Positions 43,765-52,644 of a stretch of DNA of 64,000 bases are shown here, piece after piece. The stretch spans positions 1-64,000 of the forward strand of contig NZ_VFNI01000008.1 of assembly GCF_006715495.1 (NCBI RefSeq), written 5' to 3'. Each line of letters opens with the position of its first letter. Position 1 is the stretch's first letter. The position numbers and the translations under genes were made by a program. This DNA comes from Herbaspirillum sp. SJZ106. Lineage in GTDB: Bacteria; Pseudomonadota; Gammaproteobacteria; Burkholderiales; Burkholderiaceae_D. The notes under the pieces were generated by a model that was not told the DNA's origin, did no database searches, and was given only the letters and a program-made list of their open reading frames with translations.

Positions 43765-44955
43765 TCATCGCACCTCCAGCGCGCCATAGACGGCATCGCG
43801 CAGGTCGGTGACGAAGCGGCCGGACATGCCTTCGTACAGCGTATTGGTGAAGGCGACGACGCTCAGGCCCTGCGCCCGATCCACGAACCAGGAATGGCCG
43901 TAGGCGCCGCCCCAGCGCCATGTGCCCGCCGATTCGGGCGAAGCGGCGAGCACCGGGTCGCGCAAGATCGAGAATCCCAGGCCGAAGCCGAAGCCCGGCG
44001 CATCGGGCAGTTCCCGACCGTCCGTTTGATCCCGGGCCATCTCCGCGATCCATTCGTTGGGCAGGAACACACCGTTGCCCTGGCGTAAAGCTTCCAGGAG
44101 GCGCAGCAGGTCTTGCGCCGTCCCCGCCATGCCTGCGCCGCCCGAAGGAAATGCCTGCGGATCGAAGATGCGGGATGGACTGTAGGTGATGCCTACGGTG
44201 CCGTCGAAGGCCGCGACCGTCTCGCCCTCGGCCAGCCGATGCGGCTGTGGCGTGTCGTTCACATAGACGGTCGCCACCCGCTGGGGATCGCGAGCGGCAA
44301 AGCCGGTGTCGATCATGCCCAGCGGACCGGTCACCAATCGGTGCACCGCCTCGTCCAGCGGCGTGCCGTGGATGCACGCGATCAGCGCACCCAGCACATC
44401 CGTCGCCAATGAATAGCCCCAGGCCGCGCCCGGTTCGTATAGCAGCGGCACGCTGGCGAGGCGGCGCAGGTTCTCCTCCAGGCTGATACCGGACGCATCC
44501 ATGCCGTCCGACACGCCGGCCCGTGCGTAGGGGCCGGCTGCGTCGGCCTCGAAGAAGCGATAGCCGAGACCGGCCGTATGGCTGAGCAGTTGCCGCACCG
44601 TGATGCGTGCCAAGCGGCCGTCGACAAGCCGGGGCTGGAATTCGGGCAGCCAACGCTCGATGCCCGCGTCCAGGTCGAGCCGGCCTTGCGCCACCAGCGC
44701 CAGTGCCGCAGTGGAGACGATGGGCTTGCTCACCGAAGCCAGCCGGAACACCGTCTCGGTGGTCATCGGCCGCGCGCTTTCGCGGTCGGCGAAGCCAGCG
44801 GCCTGCTGGTGGATCAGTTCGCCGTCGCGCGCCACGAGGATGACGGCACCGACCAGCCGCTGGTCGTCCAGGGCTTGCTGAACGGTGTTGTGAATGCGTG
44901 TGCTGAGATGCGCCGGCGGAACGCCTTGGCGCAGGAAAAGTGGAGGATTCGTCAT
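43765..44955 (-). CDS. Serine hydrolase, class C beta-lactamase/esterase fold
   Basis: 396 residues without a signal peptide. The SxxK motif is S74-V-S-K77 (FRLASVSKPIV). The second motif is Tyr-Ser-Leu in AAWGYSLATDVLG, in the YxN position, and GGAYGHSWF is the likely third motif. Cytoplasmic proteins of this type are mostly esterases or amidases such as EstB rather than beta-lactamases. It is the first gene of a pair with an MFS exporter. Confidence 0.87.
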   Translation of the reverse strand: MTNPPLFLRQGVPPAHLSTRIHNTVQQALDDQRLVGAVILVARDGELIHQQAAGFADRESARPMTTETVFRLASVSKPIVSTAALALVAQGRLDLDAGIERWLPEFQPRLVDGRLARITVRQLLSHTAGLGYRFFEADAAGPYARAGVSDGMDASGISLEENLRRLASVPLLYEPGAAWGYSLATDVLGALIACIHGTPLDEAVHRLVTGPLGMIDTGFAARDPQRVATVYVNDTPQPHRLAEGETVAAFDGTVGITYSPSRIFDPQAFPSGGAGMAGTAQDLLRLLEALRQGNGVFLPNEWIAEMARDQTDGRELPDAPGFGFGLGFSILRDPVLAASPESAGTWRWGGAYGHSWFVDRAQGLSVVAFTNTLYEGMSGRFVTDLRDAVYGALEVR

Positions 44956-45038
44956 GACAAGTTGCTCGACTCAATGAGTGAAACCTTGATGATAGAAATC
45001 CTGCGATTAAAGAAAAAGTAGGCTACAGTTCCTGTTTG

Positions 45039-45058
45039 TGCGGATATATAAGTCCGCA
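45039..45058. promoter_or_regulatory. Inverted repeat ahead of the LysR gene
   Basis: TGCGGA-TATATAAG-TCCGCA is a 6-8-6 inverted repeat, 13 bases before the ATG of the LysR gene and in the divergent gap to the hydrolase-MFS pair. The AT-rich centre could also be a -10 element (TATATA). It may serve as an operator or as an mRNA hairpin near the ribosome site (TGAGGTG). Confidence 0.45.
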
Positions 45059-45071
45059 ATTGAGGTGCAAA

Positions 45072-46016
45072 ATGGATAGCCTGAACGGCTTCGTAGTGTT
45101 CGTGCAGGTGGCCGAAACGCGCAGCTTCGTCGCCACCGGCCGGCTGCTGGGCGTGTCGGCCTCGGCCGTCGGCAAGAGCGTGGCGCGACTGGAGGAGAAG
45201 CTGGGGGTGCGCCTGTTTCACCGCAGCACGCGCAGCGTCACACTCACGGCCGAGGGCACGCTGTTCCTGGAGCGCAGCCGCCGCATCCTGGCCGAGATCG
45301 AAGCGGCGGAACTGGAATTGTCGCAAGCCAGCACGGCGCCCCGAGGACGCTTGCGCGTGAGTCTTCCGCTGGTCAGCTCGCTGGTACTGCCGGTGCTCGG
45401 CGAGTTCATGCGCGAATACCCCGAGATCGAGTTGGACCTGGATTTCACCGACCGGATGGTCGACGTGATCGAGGAAGGTTTCGACGCGGTGGTACGCACG
45501 GGCGAACCGACCGACTCTCGCCTCACTGCGCGCCGGCTGGGAACCTTCCGTTCGATGTTGGTCGCCTCACCCGACTATCTTGCGCGGCGAGGTACGCCCA
45601 AAGTGCCAGCGGACCTGCTGGAACACATCTGTTTGCATTACCGCTTCCCCAACAGCGGCAAGCTGGAGACCTGGGCGCTGCGGCAAGCACCCGGTGCGCC
45701 GGAACTGCAATTGCCCACCTCGATGATCTGCAACAACATCGAGACGCGCGTGTGTTTCGCACTGCAAGGACTGGGGATCGCCTACCTGCCGGACTTCGCT
45801 ATCCGCGAGCCATTGGCCGATGGTCGGCTTCAACCCATCCTCGCGGACCATGTGGAGCGCGCCGGCGTCTTCCATGTACTTTGGCCCGCGAGCAAGCATC
45901 CCTCGCCGAAGGTACGGGCGCTGGTGGACTTCCTGTGCGAACGGGTGTTTCCAGCTTCCGAGGACAAGCCCGAAGCGGCACCTCGACGCCTGGCCAACGG
46001 CCACGGACAGCAATAA
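45072..46016 (+). CDS. LysR family regulator divergent from the hydrolase-MFS pair
   Basis: 314 residues from the ATG at 45072 (TGAGGTG upstream). HTH: FVQVAETRSFVATGRLLGVSASAVGKSVARLEEKLGVRL. The effector domain has LPLVSSLVLPVLGEFMREYPEIELDLDFTDRMVDVIEEGFDAVVR, the usual pattern of the CrgA/DsdC-like LysR proteins. It is placed to control the divergent serine hydrolase and exporter. Confidence 0.9.
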   Translation: MDSLNGFVVFVQVAETRSFVATGRLLGVSASAVGKSVARLEEKLGVRLFHRSTRSVTLTAEGTLFLERSRRILAEIEAAELELSQASTAPRGRLRVSLPLVSSLVLPVLGEFMREYPEIELDLDFTDRMVDVIEEGFDAVVRTGEPTDSRLTARRLGTFRSMLVASPDYLARRGTPKVPADLLEHICLHYRFPNSGKLETWALRQAPGAPELQLPTSMICNNIETRVCFALQGLGIAYLPDFAIREPLADGRLQPILADHVERAGVFHVLWPASKHPSPKVRALVDFLCERVFPASEDKPEAAPRRLANGHGQQ

Positions 46017-46037
46017 CCCTGCCGCCAGCCGCGTCAA

Positions 46038-46056
46038 ATAACAATCGTTCTCATTT
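46038..46056. promoter_or_regulatory. Fur-box-like site before the DUF2325 gene
   Basis: ATAACAATCGTTCTCATTT (reverse AAATGAGAACGATTGTTAT) resembles Fur boxes of betaproteobacteria. It lies about 56 bases before the ATG at 46112, with TATAAT at 46056-46061 as a possible -10 element, so Fur binding would block transcription. Confidence 0.7.
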
Positions 46057-46111
46057 ATAATCGAGCCCCTCCTCGCCGGATGACGGATTCAATGCACAAC
46101 GGGAGACTCAC

Positions 46112-46723
46112 ATGAACGACACGACGCTTCCTACGCCCTCCATCCAGCGGCCGGATGGCACGCAGGCCGATGAGCATGCGGTACTGCTGCGCCACCTTGC
46201 TGCCGCCCAGCTGCGCTGCAGCGAGACCATGCGGCGGCAAGCCGCAGAGATCGCGCAACTGCGCGCGCAGGCGATGCAAATGCGCGCGGCCATCATCGCG
46301 CGCGACAGTGCGCTGGCCTGGGCTTGCGAAGACCGCGCCGCGCTGGAGGCGGCCATCCCCGACCTGGCGCCGCGCGTCACGCTGGCGCGCAAGGTCAGGG
46401 ACCTGAGCCGGCGGCTGCAAGAGCTGATGCGCGACACGCTGCGCCCAACCATATCGACGCCGGCGCCAGCGGCACGCCCGCAAGCCGCCGCCGGCGCGGC
46501 GACGCCGGACATCTCGGCGCTGGAGGCCAGCATCGTCGCCGCCGATCTCGTGATCTGCCAGACCGGCTGCCTGAGCCACGGCGCCTACTGGCGCGTGCAG
46601 GACCACTGCAAGCGCACCGGCAAGACCTGCGTGATGGTCGAGCAACCGGCCGATTTCCGCGTGGTGCGCATCCACCGTGACATGCGCACGGCCGTCGACG
46701 GCATGGCGCCAACTCTCGACTAA
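46112..46723 (+). CDS. DUF2325 protein, probably iron-regulated
   Basis: 203 residues. The N-terminal half is helical and charged, coiled-coil-like at 25-75 and 90-115. The C-terminal 70 residues are a DUF2325 domain (SIVAADLVICQTGCLSHGAYW, then VQDHCKRTGKTCVMVEQP). DUF2325 has no proven activity; its conserved Cys and His suggest metal or redox chemistry (inference). A Fur-box-like site upstream and the FecI-FecR-FecA genes downstream tie it to iron limitation. Confidence 0.83.
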   Translation: MNDTTLPTPSIQRPDGTQADEHAVLLRHLAAAQLRCSETMRRQAAEIAQLRAQAMQMRAAIIARDSALAWACEDRAALEAAIPDLAPRVTLARKVRDLSRRLQELMRDTLRPTISTPAPAARPQAAAGAATPDISALEASIVAADLVICQTGCLSHGAYWRVQDHCKRTGKTCVMVEQPADFRVVRIHRDMRTAVDGMAPTLD

Positions 46724-46730
46724 TCATCAG

Positions 46731-46825
46731 AACCCGTTCGGGCCGTATCGACGCCAGCGTGTCACCGTTAGCGCTCTTGCTGCCCTTCGATACGCTGCTG
46801 CGCAGCGACTCGGGGCGAACGGGAG
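46731..46825. repeat. Second copy of the internal repeat of the 28720 element, inverted
   Basis: Read on the minus strand, this stretch follows 28783-28903 closely: CGTTCGCCC-GAGT, GCTGCGCAGCAGCGTATCGA, GACACGCTGG, TCGATACGGCC and CGAACGGG. It lacks the 19-base terminal repeats seen at 28720-28940. It is intergenic, directly after the DUF2325 gene. Confidence 0.7.
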
Positions 46826-46836
46826 CTGGACGGTAC

Positions 46837-46862
46837 TACCGGCGTTGCCGGTATTTCTTTTT
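46837..46862 (+). terminator. Terminator after the DUF2325 gene
   Basis: TACCGGC-GTT-GCCGGTA is followed by TTTCTTTTT. It separates the DUF2325 transcript from the sigma-factor operon. Confidence 0.8.
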
Positions 46863-46904
46863 ACCCGGCCGGCACGAAAACAACGGCTGCCGGGCGCCGT
46901 TTGT

Positions 46905-46923
46905 TAATGGTAATCACTATCAT
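46905..46923. promoter_or_regulatory. Fur box before the FecI-type sigma gene
   Basis: TAATGGTAATCACTATCAT is close to the 19-base Fur consensus (GATAATGATAATCATTATC), and TATAAT follows at 46925-46930. It is about 110 bases before the sigma-factor ATG. It predicts iron repression of fecI-like, fecR-like and the receptor gene. Confidence 0.8.
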
Positions 46924-47034
46924 TTATAATCACGCTTTCTCACTCCCGGCCTGGCCGCGCCGACAAGGCGCCGATCGAAGCGCGCAGGCGGCTTGCCGGA
47001 TCGGTTGCCATCTTGTCTGGGATGCCTTTTCCCC

Positions 47035-47529
47035 ATGTCCATCGAAGCCCTCTATTGCGACCACCATTCCTGGCTCAAGGGATGGCTTCTGCGTCGGCTC
47101 GGCAATACCGAGCAGGCGGCCGACCTGGCGCATGACACCTTCATCCGCCTGCTCAGCAGCGAACGCGTGCCGGCCACCATCCATGAGCCGCGCGCCTATC
47201 TGACCACGGTCGCCCAGAACCTGGTATCCAACCATTGGCGGCGCGAGAAGTTGGAAAAGGCCTATCTCGAAGCGCTGGCGCAAGCCCCGGCCGGCCTGGC
47301 GCCATCGCCGGAAGAGCAGGCGATCCTGCTGGAAACCCTGCTGGAACTCGACCGCTTGCTGGACGGCCTGCCGGCCGTCGTCAAGCGCGCCTTCCTGCTG
47401 TCGCAGCTCGACGGGCACACCCATGCCCAGGTCGCCGCGGCGCTCGGCATCTCGATTCCCACCGTCAAGCGCTATCTCGCCAAGGCCCTGCAGCGCTGCT
47501 ACTTTGCCGACATTTCCTTTCCCGGATGA
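47035..47529 (+). CDS. ECF sigma factor, FecI-like
   Basis: 164 residues from the ATG at 47035. Region 2 includes AADLAHDTFIRLL and EPRAYLTTVAQNLVSNHWRRE, and region 4 is FLLSQLDGHTHAQVAAALGISIPTVKRYLAKAL. This is the iron-starvation sigma group that directs transcription of the neighbouring TonB-dependent receptor when the surface signal is on. The stop overlaps the start of the anti-sigma gene (ATGA), so the two are translationally coupled. Confidence 0.92.
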   Translation: MSIEALYCDHHSWLKGWLLRRLGNTEQAADLAHDTFIRLLSSERVPATIHEPRAYLTTVAQNLVSNHWRREKLEKAYLEALAQAPAGLAPSPEEQAILLETLLELDRLLDGLPAVVKRAFLLSQLDGHTHAQVAAALGISIPTVKRYLAKALQRCYFADISFPG

Positions 47530-48557
47530 GGCCGACCTTGCCTGCCTCCGACTGGTATAAGCACACGCCCGATGCCGCCGCGGTGCCGCAGCATGTGGCC
47601 GAGCGCGCGCTCGAATGGCTGGTGGAACTGCAAGCCCAGCCGGTGCCGCCCCAGACCATCGCGGCATGGACCCGCTGGCGCGCCGAGCATGCCGACCATG
47701 AGCGCGCATGGCAGCGCATCGAGTCGGTGCGGGGCCGCCTGCTGCCGCTGGCTTCGCCGCTCAATTCGGCTGTCGCCCAGGCGGCGCTGGCGCCGCGCGG
47801 TTCGCCGCATCGGCGCCGGATCGTCAAGGGCCTGGCCGTGGCGCTGTGCGCCGGCGGCGCCGCCTGGGGCACTGCGCAATACACGCCCTGGCGCGAGTGG
47901 AACGCCGATTACCGCACCGCCGTCGGCGAACGCCGCGCACTCACGCTGGCCGACGGCACGCGGCTCATGCTCAACACCGGCAGCGCCGTCAACGTCGGCT
48001 TCAGCCCGGCCGAACGGCGCATCCGGCTGGTGGCCGGCGAGATCCTGGCAACGACGGCCAAGGATGCGGCGCACCGCCCATTCATGGTCGAGACCGCGCA
48101 CGGCACGGCCCACGCGCTGGGCACCCGCTATACGGTCAGGCACATGGACGACGCCACCGAAGTGCGGGTATTCGAAGGCGCGGTGCGCATCGCGCCGCGC
48201 CACGCTGCCGCCGGGAGCCTGGTCTTGCAGGCCGGCCAGCAGGCGCGCTTCAACGCCGCCGGCGTCCATGCCGCCGGCCGGGTGGACGCCAGCGCCATCG
48301 GCTGGACCGACGGCTTCATCATCGCCCGCAGCATGCGGCTGGACGATTTCATCGCGGAGCTGGGCCGCTACAGCCGCGACACCCTCGCTTGCGACCCCGC
48401 CATCGCCGACCGGCGGGTATCCGGTTCGTTTCCGCTGGACGATATCGACCGCGTCATCGAAACGCTGGCCGCCACGCTGGACGTGCAGGCCGACATCGGC
48501 CACCGCTTCTGGGGCGGCCGCCGCATCCGCATGGACCCGCGGCCGCAACGCGGCTGA
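47526..48557 (+). CDS. FecR-type transmembrane anti-sigma/sigma regulator
   Basis: 343 residues. An N-terminal DUF4880 segment (ALEWLVELQAQPVPPQTIAAWTRW and HERAW) contacts the sigma factor in the cytoplasm. A single membrane helix follows near 100-118 (GLAVALCAGGAAWG), then a periplasmic FecR domain (GERRALTLADGTRLMLNTGSAVNV, VFEGAVRI) and a C-terminal STN-like segment with RRVSGSFPLDDIDRVIETLA. It relays the receptor signal from periplasm to the sigma factor. It overlaps the sigma gene by 4 bases. Confidence 0.92.
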   Translation: MRPTLPASDWYKHTPDAAAVPQHVAERALEWLVELQAQPVPPQTIAAWTRWRAEHADHERAWQRIESVRGRLLPLASPLNSAVAQAALAPRGSPHRRRIVKGLAVALCAGGAAWGTAQYTPWREWNADYRTAVGERRALTLADGTRLMLNTGSAVNVGFSPAERRIRLVAGEILATTAKDAAHRPFMVETAHGTAHALGTRYTVRHMDDATEVRVFEGAVRIAPRHAAAGSLVLQAGQQARFNAAGVHAAGRVDASAIGWTDGFIIARSMRLDDFIAELGRYSRDTLACDPAIADRRVSGSFPLDDIDRVIETLAATLDVQADIGHRFWGGRRIRMDPRPQRG

Positions 48558-48626
48558 TCCGTTTCCGGTTTTCGCGGGTCATCGCAACAGGGACGTCAAT
48601 TTCTTATCCGGAAAGGTCGCATCGAC

Positions 48627-51071
48627 ATGGAGCAGGCGAGGGCGCGCTATGCACACGCCATGCAGGCAATGCAGCGGGGGCTGCGGCGTGCGGCATTCAT
48701 CTGCCGCGCCGTTGCCGCCGTCGCCGCCATGTCGGCGCAGCTGATCCCCGCTCCCGCCTTCGCGCAAACCATGGCCGCGGTGCGCACCTATGACATTCCC
48801 GCCGGCCCGCTGGACGAGGTGCTGGGCCGTTTCGGCCACGATGCCGGCATCCTCTTGTCGTTCCGGCCGGACATCGCCGCCGGCCTCCACAGCAACGGGC
48901 TGCGCGGCAGTTATAGCGTCGACGGCGGCCTGGCCGCGCTGCTGGCCGACACCGGCATCCAGACGCGCCGCCAGGCCAATGGCGGCTATCTGCTGGACAA
49001 GCCCGCCTTCGGCATGGCCAGCCGGCCGCTGCCCACGGTCACCATCATGTCCACCGCAGACCAGGATGCCACCGCGCCCTACGCCGGCGGCCAGATCGCC
49101 AAAGGCGGCAGCCTGGGCATCCTCGGCGCCGGCAATGCGATGGATGTTCCGTTCAGCACCGTGAACTACACCGCCGCCCTGCTGGACAACCAGCAGGCGC
49201 GCACGCTGGCCGACGTGGTGGAGAACGACGCCTCGGTACGCATGCTCACTTCCGCCGGCGGCTTCGGCGATACCTTCCAGATCCGCGGCTACAGCCTTTC
49301 CAGCGGCGATGTCGGTTTCAACGGCCTGTTCGGCCTGGCGTCGGCCAGCCACATGCCGGCCGCCATCATGGAAAGAGTGGAGGTGCTCAAGGGCCCCGGC
49401 ACCCTGATGAACGGCATCAACCCCGACGGCAGCATCGGCGGCAGCATCAACATCGTCACCAAACGCGCCGGCGACGAGCCGCTCGCGCGCCTGACCACGT
49501 CCTTCCAGGGCAAGGGGCAGGCCGGCGTGCAGGCCGATGCCAGCCGCCGTTTCGGCGCCGACAACGCGTGGGGCATCCGCGTCAATGGCGTCTACAAGGA
49601 TGGGGAGGCCAGCATCAGGGACGGCAACCAGCAACTGGCGGTCGGCGCGCTGGCGCTGGACTACCGCGGTCGCCAGTTGCGCTGGTCGCTGGACACCTAT
49701 GCGCAGCATGAGGACACCGACAATTTCCGCCCGCAGGTCGGCTTCCTGCCTGAGGTGACATCGCTGCCTTCGCCGCCGCCGGCGGATGCGAACTTCTATC
49801 GCGGCAGCCAGTTGCGGCTGGAAGATGCGGCCACGGTGTCGCGCCTCGAATACGACATCGATGGCGACATGACCGCCTACGGCGCCATCGGCTATCGCTA
49901 CGGCGCGTCCTGGCAGAACCTGGCGACCGGCGCGGTCGATGCCGCCGGCATCGGCACGCTGCGCAACAGCTATTACGACACCTACAGCAAGACCATCACC
50001 GCCGACGCCGGCCTGCGCATACGCTTCGACACGGCCGGCATCGGCCATGCGCTGGCCATCGGCATGACGCGGCTGCAGCAGGAAGCCGGCAACGCCTACA
50101 TCCCCTCCGGCGGCACCGCCACCTACAGCATCTACGGCGCCACGCCGCTGCCGGCCATCACCGATGCGCGCACCTCGCCCAGGAAGTCCTACGACATGGT
50201 GCTCACCAGCGTAACGCTGGCCGACACCTTGTCCATGCTGGAAGGCCGGCTGAACATCTTCGCCGGGGCGCGCCAGCAGCAGGTGCGCTACGACAGCTTC
50301 GATACCGTCACCGGGCTGCAGACCTCTTCCTACAGCGCCGGCGCGGTTTCGCCGCTGCTGGGCGTGGTGCTCAAGCCGTCCGGAGCAGTTTCGCTGTATG
50401 CCAACTACACGGCCGGCCTGACCCGCGGCACGGTGGTGCCGACCGGCGTGCTCAATGCCGGCCAGGTCCTGCCGCCCTACCGCTCCAGGCAATACGAGGC
50501 CGGCGTCAAGGTCGACTGGGGCCGCATGACCACCAGCGCGTCGGTATTCCAGATCACCAACCCGAGCGCGGTCATCACCATGTTGCCCAACCCGCCGGGC
50601 GCCAGCCTCTACGGCTACGACGGCCAACAGCGCAACCGCGGGCTGGAGCTTTCGGCCTATGGCGAAGCGGCATCGGGCCTGCGCCTGATAGCCAGCGGCG
50701 CATTCTTCGACGCCAAGCTGACGCGCACGGCCAACGGCGCCAATGACGGCAAGAACGCCGTCGGCGTGCCGAGATACGCATTCAGCCTGGCGGCCGACTG
50801 GGATACCCCATGGCTGGCCGGACTGGCCCTGAATGCGCGCGTAGTCCATACCTCGTCGGTCTACTTCAACGCCGAGAACACCCTGAGCCTGCCCGGCTGG
50901 ACCCGCGCCGACATCGGCGCGCGCTACCAGACCCGCCTGGCCGGCAAGCCGGTGGTGTTGCGCGCCAACGTGGAAAACCTGTTCAACCGCGACTATTGGC
51001 TGCTCGCCAGCCCCTACGCCACGGTGGCGGCGCCGCGCACGTTGCTGTTGTCGCTACAGGTCGATTTCTGA
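48627..51071 (+). CDS. TonB-dependent siderophore receptor with signalling domain (FecA/FpvA-like)
   Basis: 814 residues. The signal peptide ends near PAPAFA (47). An STN signalling domain follows at about 50-115 (YDIPAGPLDEVLGRFGHDAGILLSFRPD), then a plug (VENDASVRMLTSAGGFGDTFQIRGY, MERVEVLKGPGTLMNGI) and a 22-strand barrel ending with a C-terminal Phe (LLLSLQVDF). The STN domain and the fecI-fecR genes before it define a surface-signalling uptake system. The siderophore is unknown, and no biosynthesis genes are in the window. Confidence 0.93.
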   Translation: MEQARARYAHAMQAMQRGLRRAAFICRAVAAVAAMSAQLIPAPAFAQTMAAVRTYDIPAGPLDEVLGRFGHDAGILLSFRPDIAAGLHSNGLRGSYSVDGGLAALLADTGIQTRRQANGGYLLDKPAFGMASRPLPTVTIMSTADQDATAPYAGGQIAKGGSLGILGAGNAMDVPFSTVNYTAALLDNQQARTLADVVENDASVRMLTSAGGFGDTFQIRGYSLSSGDVGFNGLFGLASASHMPAAIMERVEVLKGPGTLMNGINPDGSIGGSINIVTKRAGDEPLARLTTSFQGKGQAGVQADASRRFGADNAWGIRVNGVYKDGEASIRDGNQQLAVGALALDYRGRQLRWSLDTYAQHEDTDNFRPQVGFLPEVTSLPSPPPADANFYRGSQLRLEDAATVSRLEYDIDGDMTAYGAIGYRYGASWQNLATGAVDAAGIGTLRNSYYDTYSKTITADAGLRIRFDTAGIGHALAIGMTRLQQEAGNAYIPSGGTATYSIYGATPLPAITDARTSPRKSYDMVLTSVTLADTLSMLEGRLNIFAGARQQQVRYDSFDTVTGLQTSSYSAGAVSPLLGVVLKPSGAVSLYANYTAGLTRGTVVPTGVLNAGQVLPPYRSRQYEAGVKVDWGRMTTSASVFQITNPSAVITMLPNPPGASLYGYDGQQRNRGLELSAYGEAASGLRLIASGAFFDAKLTRTANGANDGKNAVGVPRYAFSLAADWDTPWLAGLALNARVVHTSSVYFNAENTLSLPGWTRADIGARYQTRLAGKPVVLRANVENLFNRDYWLLASPYATVAAPRTLLLSLQVDF

Positions 51072-51290
51072 GCGCCATCGCGGCCGCGCCTTGCTGCGCG
51101 CATCTTGCCGCCAGGGAATGCGGCGCAGGAATATCTCCCGCCAGCGTCGCCCGCGCTGCCAACATCTTTTATAATCGCCCACAGGAGACAACCCCTCGCG
51201 GCATGCCTGCCGCTTCGCCATCGCGCCCACCAGGCAGCATGGATGGCAGGCAGACAAGACGGCATGGCGCGAACAACGACGGTGAATGGC

Positions 51291-51518
51291 ATGGCACTGT
51301 ATTTCAAGAACAAGAGACCGAAGACCTTCCTTGGCGCGCCCGTGGGCTGGCCATTGATGTTGCTGATGGCGCTCGACCTGTGCATCGCCGGCCTGATGTT
51401 TCTCTCCGGCCATGACTGGAGCGGCCTGATCCTGCTGTATCCCCCAATCGCGCTGGCGATCGCCATGCTGGCCGACGCTCGCCGGGAAAAACAGGCCGCA
51501 CAGCAACGCCGGCGCTGA
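51291..51518 (+). CDS. Small two-helix membrane protein
   Basis: 75 residues from the ATG at 51291 (an ATG at 51264 is also in frame). There are two hydrophobic segments (PLMLLMALDLCIAGLMFL; LILLYPPIALAIAMLA) and a basic C-terminus RREKQAAQQRRR. It follows the receptor by 219 bases and precedes the ABC ATPase by 59 bases. No family recognised. It could be a small partner of the ATPase, but nothing in the sequence proves it. Confidence 0.5.
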   Translation: MALYFKNKRPKTFLGAPVGWPLMLLMALDLCIAGLMFLSGHDWSGLILLYPPIALAIAMLADARREKQAAQQRRR

Positions 51519-51577
51519 CCCGCCCCAGCCGCATTGCCGGACCGCTCCGCCGCCCGGCGCTTCCACGCCAGACTTCC

Positions 51578-52216
51578 ATGACGACATCACAAGACCGCCC
51601 CGCGCTGTTGCTGGTCCGCAAACTCAATTTCGCCTATCCCGGGCATGCACTCTTCAAGGACCTGTCCGCCGCGATCCCGCCCGGAGTCACGCTGGTGCGC
51701 GGCGGCGACGGCCGCGGCAAGACCACCCTGCTGCAATTGCTGGGCGGGCTGATGCCGGTCAAGGACGGGGTGCTGGAACTGGACGGCATCCGCCTGGATG
51801 AAGACAGCGAAGCTTATCGGCGCCACGTATTCCACGTCGATCCGCGTACCGAGGCCTACGACCAATTGACGCCGCCGGAATTTTTCGACGCCATGGAGAA
51901 GCGCTTTCCCGGCTTCGACCATGCGCGCCTGCCGGCGCTGATCGACGGCCTGTCGCTGGCGCCGCACCTGGAAAAGAAACTGTTCATGCTCTCGACCGGC
52001 AGCAAGCGCAAGGTCTACCTGGCCGCCGCCTTTGCCGCCGGCGCCGCGCTGAACCTGCTGGACGATCCCTTTGCCGGGCTGGACCGCGCCTCGATCAACT
52101 TCGTCACGCAAACCCTCGACGCGCAATCGGACAACCCGCGCCAAGCCTGGGTGGTGGCCTTGTATGAAGCGCCGGAAGGCGTGACGCTGGCCGGTACCAT
52201 CGACCTGGGCGATTGA
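51578..52216 (+). CDS. Orphan ABC ATPase with atypical signature motif
   Basis: 212 residues. Walker A is GGDGRGKTT (42-50), Walker B LNLLDDPFAGLD, and the signature reads LSTGSKRKV instead of LSGGQ. The shape fits the small ATPases of CcmA or ABC-2 type exporters. No permease gene is adjacent, apart from the two-helix protein upstream. The gene is downstream of an iron-regulated receptor, but function in iron handling is only a guess. Confidence 0.82.
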   Translation: MTTSQDRPALLLVRKLNFAYPGHALFKDLSAAIPPGVTLVRGGDGRGKTTLLQLLGGLMPVKDGVLELDGIRLDEDSEAYRRHVFHVDPRTEAYDQLTPPEFFDAMEKRFPGFDHARLPALIDGLSLAPHLEKKLFMLSTGSKRKVYLAAAFAAGAALNLLDDPFAGLDRASINFVTQTLDAQSDNPRQAWVVALYEAPEGVTLAGTIDLGD

Positions 52217-52239
52217 GCGCCGGCAAAATTCCAACGTAA

Positions 52240-52330
52240 CAATCCGTACGCTTATGGCTGGGATTCGGCCTGCTGATGGCGCTCATGCTGGCCATGGCCG
52301 CATCGGACACCCACGGATTCGCCATTCTGG
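52240..52330 (+). pseudogene. Possible N-terminal remnant of a chemoreceptor gene
   Basis: After a stop at 52237-52239 the frame reads QSVRLWLGFGLLMALMLAMA and then ASDTHGFAIL. The R-L-W-L-G-F-G-L-L stretch is like the first membrane helix of many methyl-accepting chemotaxis proteins. Similarity then fades and no signalling domain follows. The rest of the 428-base gap (52217-52644) has lower GC and no gene I can support. Confidence 0.3.
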
Positions 52331-52644
52331 ATGGACTACGATCCCACTTCAGCCATGTTTCTTCGTTTCTGATGGATCGTGAAACGCTAACAGCGCATCA
52401 GCCGTTGTCGGGTATGAAAGAACGACATCTACGCGTCGACTTGAAGCAGCCAACTTCCGCAAAAGCATCTCTTTACGACGATCTTCGGTATGACAGCATC
52501 CGTGAGAATCTGCGGCTGGAACAGGAGCATGTAAATTTTAGATGGGTGTGCGATCGGTTGCTTCGATAGACAGAACCTCTGCAACGAATACCGACACGTT
52601 ATGATATCGCCCATCCTCATGCATCCCGCCGTCGTCCACCGTCC

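Noticed and set aside
48579-50849. A 756-codon minus-strand open frame
   Set aside because: Antisense to the TonB-dependent receptor. Composition is that of a shadow frame.
52276-52569. 97-codon open frame as a complete gene
   Set aside because: No ribosome site, mixed composition and no protein-like body after the first helix. Kept only as a possible chemoreceptor stub.
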